NCBI RefSeq assembly: GCF_037975245.1
Contig: NC_092580.1
Location: forward strand, 15,387,001 to 15,451,000
Direction: 5' to 3'
Length of the DNA: 64,000 nt
Source: Apostichopus japonicus
Lineage: Eukaryota > Echinodermata > Holothuroidea > Aspidochirotida > Stichopodidae
Shown: positions 12,561-64,000 of the stretch, piece by piece
Layout of the letters: each line of letters starts with the position of its first letter
Position numbering within the stretch: position 1 is the first letter of the stretch
Program-made: the position numbers and the translations under genes
Notes under the pieces: generated by a model
Told to the model about the DNA's origin: nothing
Database searches by the model: none
The model's input: only the letters and a program-made list of their open reading frames with translations

Positions 12561-12997
12561 ATTTCAGATGAAATGTCAGTAGATATCATATAATAGCAGA
12601 CAGGAGAACAAAGATAATGCTTATTACACACACAAAAAAGGTTCGTGCAAAACAGTATATGCTTGCACAGTGCAAAATGACGCAACAGCTACAGTACTTT
12701 ATGTGTGTACCGCCATGTTGAAACTTAAACACGGAAATTTGCCAATCTGCAAATGCTTTCTGTATGGCAGCTGATTGTTTCATGTATATGGTGTAGAAGG
12801 CTTGTAGATGCTGAACACACTGTATTAAAATATTTGCTAAAACACAGTTAACTGTCCGTTAATATTCACAAAAAAATTGGCACAGGGACAGTTAAGGACT
12901 TGTTTAAAGACACAGAGTACTGCAAACATCAACTGTTTAAGGGGGGGGGGGGGTGGGGGATCCTTAAAGGAAAAATATAAAAAGTTTGATGTAGTAA

Positions 12998-13240
12998 TTT
13001 GTTAAAGATGAAATTAGAAGAACTGTTGATCTGGCTTGCAAAACTTGGCGAGATTCAAATTTGATGAAACATTCAGATAAAGTCAGGCATGTATTGGCTT
13101 CTGAATTAGTAGATTCAGAAGAGAACATTGACCTTGGAGATGGTCATTTGTGGGTGAAGGTCAAGAATGGTACCGACCGGTTCATAATTGTCAAATGCTG
13201 TGTTATTGGTTTTGTAACGAAAGTCATTAAACGTCAGTAG
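12998..13240 (+). CDS. Unidentified 80-codon open frame without ATG start
   Basis: Open from the stop at 12995 to TAG at 13240. Contains VDLACKTWRDSNLMKHSDKV and NIDLGDGHLWVKVKNGTDRF. Composition is less AT-biased than its surroundings and looks protein-like (Trp, balanced charges), but I recognise no family. It could be an exon or a decayed transposon segment; no convincing splice sites were seen. Confidence 0.15.
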   Translation, partial: FVKDEIRRTVDLACKTWRDSNLMKHSDKVRHVLASELVDSEENIDLGDGHLWVKVKNGTDRFIIVKCCVIGFVTKVIKRQ

Positions 13241-14880
13241 AGGGTGTTTTGTTCATAGTTGGAAGCTGGTTGACTTTCTTGGAGGAAATAGGCAAATACT
13301 GTAATAGCAAATCTGAGAATGGGACTACAACAGGGTGGATGTTAGAAGTAGAAATTATCTTCCTTAAGCTGACAGACTTCACTCATGGGGATCTGTAGGT
13401 TGTAGTATTAAGACTGCTGATGTCAATGTAGCTGCCTGTATCCACGATAATGCTGCACTTTAACATCGTTAATGAAATTGACGATCATTACGTAATTGCT
13501 GGAAGCCTGCAGTGTGCATTGTATTGTTTTAAGAAAAAGGGGAATGTAACTTTTACATGTATGCCAGTGGCACAGAAAGTGATATCTTCGATATTTATTT
13601 CAATGACCAGTTGTTACATGATTCAAACAATACCTACTTTACACCGGAGGACAACATTTACAAAACCAATTTTACCAGCTTGACTTTTTCCCAAGCACAT
13701 TAATATCTCTTACGCTAGATTTCATAATCCTCGTTTGGGTTTTAAACCAGGAAGTTTTTTATTTGAATTTTTTTTAAACAAAAACATTCAAGAAGGAATG
13801 CGTTTTGAAGAAATGAAACAAAGTTTGTGTGACGGTCAAGGTTGCTTCACTCGCAGATGATCCTGCAGTTGCGCAATGTTACATAATCCAATCATTGAAA
13901 AACTGGCAATCATGTGAGAACGTCATAGCAACAGAGAAACAACTGAACTGATTTATCCACAGAGGAAAATGTTCTTAGAAATATTTTGTATTTTGAACAA
14001 AGCCTTGAATATAAAATACATTCAATAATATAATTCCTAATATTCCCAATGTGTCAACTTTCAATGAAAAATCAGCAATTAAATTTCAAAAGGAAGAAAA
14101 TTTTTAAAAACACAATAACATCTGCCTCAAGGATCGCACCTACCACTCGCTGTGCTGCATCTCCTAAATTATACCAAAACAAAGAAATACCTTCACAAAA
14201 CAGAAGGTTTATTTCATATTTGTATATAAATGTCATATTGTCTTCCTCCTGATTTTTCCTTTAAATTTGACCGATCTCTGCTGTACAAATATACTTATTT
14301 AATACTGTAACAATTGGGCACTTTGGCCAAGATCGTTTGTCGGTAAAAAACAAAGGGATTGATTGATCGTGACTGTCCTACTTCGAAGATCACACCACAA
14401 TAAGTCTGAATGGCTACCGAAAAATACAGATCCGTAAAGATAACAACTTTTTTTTCCATTTCTAGACACTTTGGTGGTAGAGTGAAATGGTGTGGCTAAG
14501 ACTGGAAGTGTCCGAACAAAGAGGGCAGTACAGTGTTATAAGGTTACCAGTTCACTCTAGACACGGTAGATAGAGAGTGCTGAGGTAGTGAGGAACAGGT
14601 AAGGGATGAAGCAGAGTAAATACGTCTTCAATAAAAGTAAACCACTCAAAGAAAGAATTACCTCACAGTGCGCAAAAATGTTGTCAAATTTATTACTTTT
14701 ATATTGTACCATTCTTAAGCAGTTGGCTTTACTATGAAGATTGCATCTATGGCTAAAATGAAAATGTGTTAATTAGTTTTTACTGGTCATCTTACACTTC
14801 TTATTTTAGTGTTTAATGTTGAACTTTTTGTCAGTTTTACTTTTTTAACTGTATTTCTATTTCATGATCCCATGCTCCAG
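13241..14880. other. No recognised gene; part of a diverged local duplication
   Basis: The segment 14490-14620 resembles 15200-15315 (shared GACTGGAAGTG, AGTTCACT, GGTAGA and GTGCTGA...GACAGGT patterns), a diverged duplication. No exon recognised. Confidence 0.4.
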
Positions 14881-15045
14881 TTGTCCAAAGGTTTGTATGG
14901 TATATGCCCAAAGTTAAAGAATATTTACAAGCTACCCCCAACCCAAACAATTTTTTTATTTTTTTTTATTTCATTCTCCAGTTGACCAAAGATTTGAATG
15001 GTATATGCCCAAAGTTAAAGATATTAACAAGCAACCCCCACTCAG
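14881..15045. repeat. ~101-bp tandem duplication
   Basis: TATGGTATATGCCCAAAGTT and following bases occur near 14897 and again near 14998, after the same CCAGTTG-CCAAAG lead-in. Two diverged copies. Confidence 0.85.
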
Positions 15046-15424
15046 GTTGCCTTTTTCATCTGTCCAGTACAGCCGTTATGAAACTAGAGTGTTCCTGTGG
15101 ACATCTACTGATGTTTAGACGTTCTTGAAACTTCCATAGATTCAAACAGATCATAATCTATGAATGTTAAAATCACTTCTATGCATATTGATAATAGAAT
15201 GATCAGGGTCACCGACTGGAAGTGACTGGTCATTGAGTGTGTACAATAGTAAATGGTTAACAGTTCACTATGGGCAAGGTAGAGCAGTAGTGCTGATGTC
15301 GTGTGGAGACAGGTTAGTTAATAACCTATGTAACGTGCATTATCTTTGACCGATCTTGTTGGGATCTTTAGCAAACGTCTTCCACTGAAAAAAAATAAAC
15401 CATTTTATGTACATGTATACTCAC

Positions 15425-59244
<43,820 letters not shown>

Positions 59245-59299
59245 AGTCGAGTTAACTGAAATAATTGACAGCAAAATGGTTAAACAGACCATGGGTGTT

Positions 59300-59922
59300 A
59301 CTAAAACGAATGACAATTGCGTTACACATAACGAATGACAATATGTTGTACACACTAAAAAATTGCTTTGACTAAAACGAATGACAGTAATGACAGCACA
59401 GACATTTGCTTCAACCGGATAACACAGTTCAGACTTCGTGGGTATCTAGATCTAGTAAAGTACGGACAAGATAAAAACGCACCTTACAGTAAGCGAAATT
59501 GTAAGTCTGATTTTAAAAAGTAAATTTAACGTCCATTTTTCCGATATTAATTGTTAGAAACTAACAATACTATAATCTTGAAAAGGCTTCAGTTATCTTT
59601 CTATATAAATCTACAGAGGTAAAATGCACAGCACTCAAGCGCATTCTCACACAAAAACTTTCCCTGTGGTTTCTATCCGTAAATTACACCAAAACCCTGC
59701 AATCACGTAACATGCGATTTTCCTCAAATCATTTTTGCGCAGAAAGCCAATAACCGCATTTACTCCACTCCGTTAATCAACTTAATCACTTCTATCTCCA
59801 CTCAACACTATCCTTCGTTGTCATTCGTTGTCATTCGTTGTCATTCGCTGTCATTCGCAAATGATAATTAACCCTGTACAAAGTCAATTGTCATTCGGTC
59901 ATTCGCTGTCATTCGTTTTAGT
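59300..59922. mobile_element. MITE-like element with ACTAAAACGAATGACA ends next to PDCL's 5' exon
   Basis: Left end ACTAAAACGAATGACA at 59300; right end 59907-59922 is its exact complement. The nonamer CGAATGACA recurs three times near the left end and, as TGTCATTCG or close variants, about seven times at 59820-59918. These are inverted subterminal repeat clusters. No coding content. It starts 45 bp upstream of the acceptor of the 5' PDCL exon, so it may lie near the promoter. Confidence 0.75.
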
Positions 59923-60044
59923 TTGTCCCCAGACCATGCACTGTAGATCCAAAACGATGTTTCTACATAGTTTGGAAAGAGGTTGTTCGCCATCAGATAT
60001 ATACATATCGATATATCTTCATGGAACCAGGGATCCGTTACGGT

Positions 60045-60480
60045 TCCGATTTATTTATTATTATTTATTGATTTATTAAACTTTATTTTGAGAGGGTAAC
60101 TCGTTTAGCCGAAGCTAATCTTCCACGAGGCCCTCGTACAATACAAAAATAAATAAATATCAATTAAAATATATAAGTATAAAACTAAAATGTTGCAAAT
60201 TAAAAAATGCTAAATGAAGTATGAAATTATGAAAGAGTATAAACGAGTAAGATTCTTAAACTACGATCAAAATGAAATAAGATTATTATTAATATTAAAA
60301 TTATACAATGTGTATAAAATCAATAAAAACAAAATCACACAATTACTGATCTAAAACTTTCGAATAAAACGAAGAGAGCAATAAAACATGTCATTACTTG
60401 ATAAAACGTTGAACTAATCTTTTAAAACTACTTAAGCTGTTTGCATTTTTTATTTCATTTGGTAGTGCGTTCCATTGGTC
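60045..60480 (-). mobile_element. LINE 3' end, minus strand
   Basis: On the minus strand, 60477-60394 reads QWNALPNEIKNANSLSSFKR, LVQRFIK and a stop, the C-terminal signature of L2/CR1/Rex-like non-LTR retrotransposons (WN-LP--I-----L--FK--L). The 3' untranslated part includes CGAGGGCCTCGTGGAAGATT and AACTCGTTTAGCC-type sequence reversed, ending at TAATAATAAATA repeats (60075-60045). 5' truncated, as usual for LINEs. Confidence 0.85.
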
Positions 60481-62109
60481 GGTTTAACTTACGGCAGTGA
60501 ATCAATATGGTGGCCTTCTCTTACCGACCCTACATGTATGTACAGATTCTCCCAATCTCCCTACCCAACCCACCCCATCCCACCCCGACGTAAAACGAAC
60601 ATATTTCAATGAATACAGGCTTATATAGTGACATCTACCAAACATGTCGTTGCGAGACGCACTTTCTACAAATCGCATACAGGCCTAAACTCTTGCTGCT
60701 TACAAGAAAGACAATTGAATTAATTTGCATGAGTAACATTTCGGTGGCGGTACACGTAAAAGTATTCATGAAAATTGGTAATACCATACATCTTCATGTC
60801 TGCATTTCTGGTGGGAATATAATAAGGCCTCTCTAAGATGAGTACAAATATAGGATGCTTACCATGTGGGAGTGGTGGACACTGATCCTTCAAACCAAGT
60901 ATGGGGAGTGTTGGAACAAGAAATGCAGCTGCGGGGCCTTGGATTATCGGCAATCTGTATATTTTAGAAATCGAATATCGTACAGAAAAACTCTTTCTCT
61001 CTCCATCCCTCTCCTTCTCTCCACCTCTGTGTGTGTCTCTCTCTCTGAATAAAACTATGGCAATGTAACCTCACCCAATATAAACCTATGTGATTCAGCT
61101 ATAAACATTGCCAAAGAGGTTTGGCCTTATACCTATACATAGTTAAGCATTATACTAGATATGTTATACGGAAACGATTCGAGACTCTTGTTTCAAGAAG
61201 AATAAAAAATTCTCATGAAATCATCATCACAGCCGTGTAAACTAACTATACTATACTCTTATAAAGCTGTTATATACGGTATAGTGTGTCTTAATGAAGA
61301 GGGCTCTTACCTGGTACCAAACATCGTTTGTAAGAAAGAAGATATACCGCAGACAAAGAGGTTGGTAGCAATTAACCGGCTCAGGCCCTCTCGGTCAAAG
61401 CAAAGAGGGCCAGATATAATGAAAGGTAGCACAAGACAGGGGGATATTGCAATGGCGAAATGCTACAAATGAATGTAAGAAAAAAACACTTGCGTATATT
61501 ATGACGAAATGAATATGGTTACTCATAGGACTATATATTTTCCATATATGGGGTAGTGATTTGTAGACCTCAATATATTCCCCTATACTTCTATTGATAT
61601 GCGGATTGCTTAAGTTCGTTATGACGTATATAAACCTTTCGCACGGCCCAACGGCTAACATTGATTGGATGAATATTGGATCATGCATATGGAAGAATCA
61701 CTTCAGGTTTTAACTGACTGAGGGTATCAACCTCCCTACCCAACCTGTTCCTCTCATCAATTTACCACACCCCCACCCCCTTCCCTCGCCCCTTTTCTCC
61801 GATACGCCTATATGGATACGATTTTCGAGGAATTTGATTGCGCAATATCATCAGCCAATAGATTAATTCTGAAATTACACAATTCAAGGAAAAAGACAAT
61901 CATATTGGATACAGATCAATTATTTCTACCAGATTTTTTTTTTTTTTTAAGAGAACTGCTCAGTTCAAACATCAATTCTAGGATGAACGTTACATATTTA
62001 GTTAATCAAGATGTTTTCTCTTGTCAATCATTGTGTTTAGTTATTTGCCCCTGTAAATGGCCCAGAGTAATATTGAAAGTGATTTGGATGAGAAAATATT
62101 ATTTTAGAC
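60481..62109. other. No recognised feature
   Basis: CT-rich tract at 60991-61050. An open frame beginning at 61812 (MDTIFEEFDCAISSANRLIL) matches no family and runs out of frame with the LINE remnant that follows. Confidence 0.4.
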
Positions 62110-62475
62110 GTTTTGTTTTAAGCTGTATATTTTTTCACTGTGCATTCATGGAATGGCACCCGCCTATTTGTCAGACGATCTGTCCTTCCAGGTCAATACT
62201 CGTTATACCTTGCGTTCTATAGCAATACACTCACTCTCACTGTTCCCAGAACTAAAATGAAAACATATGGCGACCGTGCCTTTCCATCAGTCGGGCCCAA
62301 GCTCTGGAATGGTCTGCCCATATCTGTGCGGAGTTCTCTCACTCTCAGTCAGTTCAAGTCTTGCTTGAAGACTCATTTTTTCAAGTTGGCTTTCTATTAG
62401 GGTTGTACAGCGCTATTGAATACTTCGTAGATTTTAGCGCTTTATATGTTCATTTATTATTATTATTATTAAACA
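62110..62475 (+). pseudogene. LINE 3' end, plus strand, frameshifted
   Basis: First frame: LHGMAPAYLSDDL (about 62143-62180) followed by a degraded stretch. Then, in another frame, VPRTKMKTYGDRAFPSVGPK and LWNGLPISVRSSLTLSQFKS, CLKTHFF. This is the standard C-terminus of L2/CR1-like reverse transcriptase ORFs. The shift between the two parts shows it is dead. The 3' tail GCGCTTTATATGTTCATT ends in (ATT)n at 62453-62471. Confidence 0.92.
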
Positions 62476-63400
62476 TATTTGGACGTGGAGGATCATCTAT
62501 AACGATTGCAAATAGAAATTAATAATTCTAAACTTTAGGAGAAAGAAATGACTGAAAAGTAATTGATTTTCATATTTGAAAATTAAAATTAATAATCTGT
62601 CACCGGAAAGACCCTGAGAGTAACGGCGAAAGAAGTCCGTTCCGTTATTATGTGACCAGTTTTGGTCTTGTTTCTAGCATATCTGGGAGGATGGATTTCC
62701 AAGTTGATACTTCACCTGAAAGGCCGTCACCAAAGTGGTAGTCAATGGTGGGCGATCTGTTATGCCATAAATCAGCTTTTCCTCCAGTTCGGATGACTTG
62801 AGAATATTTTCGGTGCTATGGATGACATCATTGTCACTCTCTCCTTGACTTTCTAATTAGGTTCTTGTAAATTACCATTAGCCTCTCCTTGTTCTAGTGT
62901 CCTAATCTCTTCTTCGGAATTCATTTCCATGACTAATAATTAAGTACCGAACCTGACTGGCTTTTCACATCAGTAGTAATAGCTCTACAAAAGATACAGC
63001 CTGGATTTGGACTAAACCTATACTATATCTCAGCTAAGTCTACAAAATATGGTAGCCATATATAAGTAAAGGTACTTCTGCATATATACTGTGGTATAAC
63101 TGTAAATAATATTGCATACATGTAAGGGTAGGATAAACCGACATAATTAACATCAATGATTGGCTGAATCCACACCATTATATTATACGTATAATTAATA
63201 ATGAAATAGATTTATCACCAAATGGATGTTGAAAACCCGTGCTCCTTTTATTTGCCCGTGGCTCAAACTACGGCAAAAAGAATATTCGAGGTCAAAATTT
63301 CCTTTTGATATGTTAAAGAGGAACGTATGAATACTAGTGAAATTTACATTAAATTCCTATGCACCATTTTTGAGATATTGACAGTTGAAGTTTTCTGATA
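62476..63400. other. No recognised feature
   Basis: AT-rich sequence, no exon or bounded element seen. Confidence 0.4.
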
Positions 63401-63407
63401 TTCCACC

Positions 63408-63668
63408 AAAGTGAACTTGAAGCAAACAGGTGTGATGTCATAGTTTCTTTATAATTCAGTCTATTGACTTGACCTTGGAATGGATAGGGTTACTAGTTTG
63501 TCTAAAGGGGATGTGAAGTTTATAAAATACCATTACCTATGGTTCATTCACATTATGGATGCATCCAATTGTGGAATATAAAATTAGACGTAAATTTTAT
63601 AGGAACACAAAACATTGTTTATCAGTTTGAAACAATGACGTCAAACCTGTTCGCTCCAAGTTCACTTT
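63408..63668. mobile_element. 261-bp inverted-repeat (MITE-like) element
   Basis: Arms 63408-63440 and 63636-63668 are inverted with 29/33 matches (AAAGTGAACTTGAAGCAAAC... against AAAGTGAACTTGGAGCGAAC...). True ends may lie slightly outside. A piece of the same arm occurs at 45630-45653, so it is a dispersed family. No coding content. Confidence 0.7.
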
Positions 63669-64000
63669 AGTATAGTTTCCTGAAACATGTGAATATTAAA
63701 CAGAATTAGCTGAATATTAATATCCAAGCAACAGAAGATATAAATTACCGTAATCGTGTAACCTTATAGTTCAGGCATCTTTCGACCGGACAGAATAATC
63801 GTAACGAAGATAAATCGCAAATCTCTGCGCGCATCTTTGCGTATATCTTAGATTACATCACAGATTGTTATAACGGTGCTCTTCAAAAGCGCGTAAACAA
63901 TTTCATGCTTAATCTGAGTTCCTAAATAACGTTAATTGGGGAGATTTGTTAACTATAGCAAAAGGCCCACACGATAGGGCGTAACCAATCAGGAAACTTG

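Overview
This is a eukaryotic nuclear window, AT-rich, with GT-AG introns, many microsatellites and dense transposon remnants. Two tRNA-derived SINE families, hAT-type elements, Penelope-type foldbacks with hammerhead-like cores and LINE 3' ends suggest a marine invertebrate. An invertebrate deuterostome such as an echinoderm is my best guess, but I cannot fix the species.

One protein-coding gene can be identified with confidence. It is a phosducin-like protein (PDCL / PhLP1), the CCT co-chaperone for G-protein beta-gamma assembly. It lies on the minus strand and spans most of the window. Coding exons are at 59194-59244 (in-frame N-terminal extension), 56255-56446, 53938-54063, 52388-52518, 36440-36542, 21753-21866 and 15425-15549. 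All junctions are GT-AG and the phases match throughout. The last C-terminal exon (about 30 residues in vertebrates) was not found; it either lies beyond the low-coordinate edge or is too diverged to recognise. The introns reach about 15 kb and carry almost everything else in the window.

Layout: 1-1290 hAT-type remnant; 1.4-2.0 kb 30-bp tandem array; 9.05-10.4 kb palindromic 43-bp array; 11.9-12.36 kb spacer-free 452-bp palindrome between AT microsatellites; 15.4 kb PDCL exon; 16.1-17.9 kb complete hAT element with an 8-bp target duplication; 17.9-21.3 kb satellite with a 50/199/597-bp hierarchy; 21.8 kb PDCL exon; 22.3-27.1 kb a 4.8-kb terminal-inverted-repeat element inside a TA microsatellite and flanked by SINEs; 30-34 kb small MITEs and two unassigned exon candidates; 35.1 kb SINE; 36.5 kb PDCL exon; 38-40 kb Penelope-like foldback pieces; 41.4-42.3 kb 10-bp array; 45.8-49.65 kb minisatellite of 31 units; 52.4-59.2 kb the 5' half of PDCL; 58.5-58.7 kb foldback with an intact-looking hammerhead core; 59.3-59.9 kb a MITE just upstream of the 5' coding exon; 60-62.5 kb two LINE 3' ends; 63.4-63.7 kb another inverted-repeat element.

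The long open frames in the window mostly come from tandem repeats whose unit length is a multiple of three, or that lack stops by chance. They are not genes. The most notable non-genic signals are the hammerhead-like motifs sitting in foldback structures, the unclassified 4.8-kb element with its own repeated words, and a shared roughly 125-bp tandem monomer carried by three elements with different hAT-type ends.
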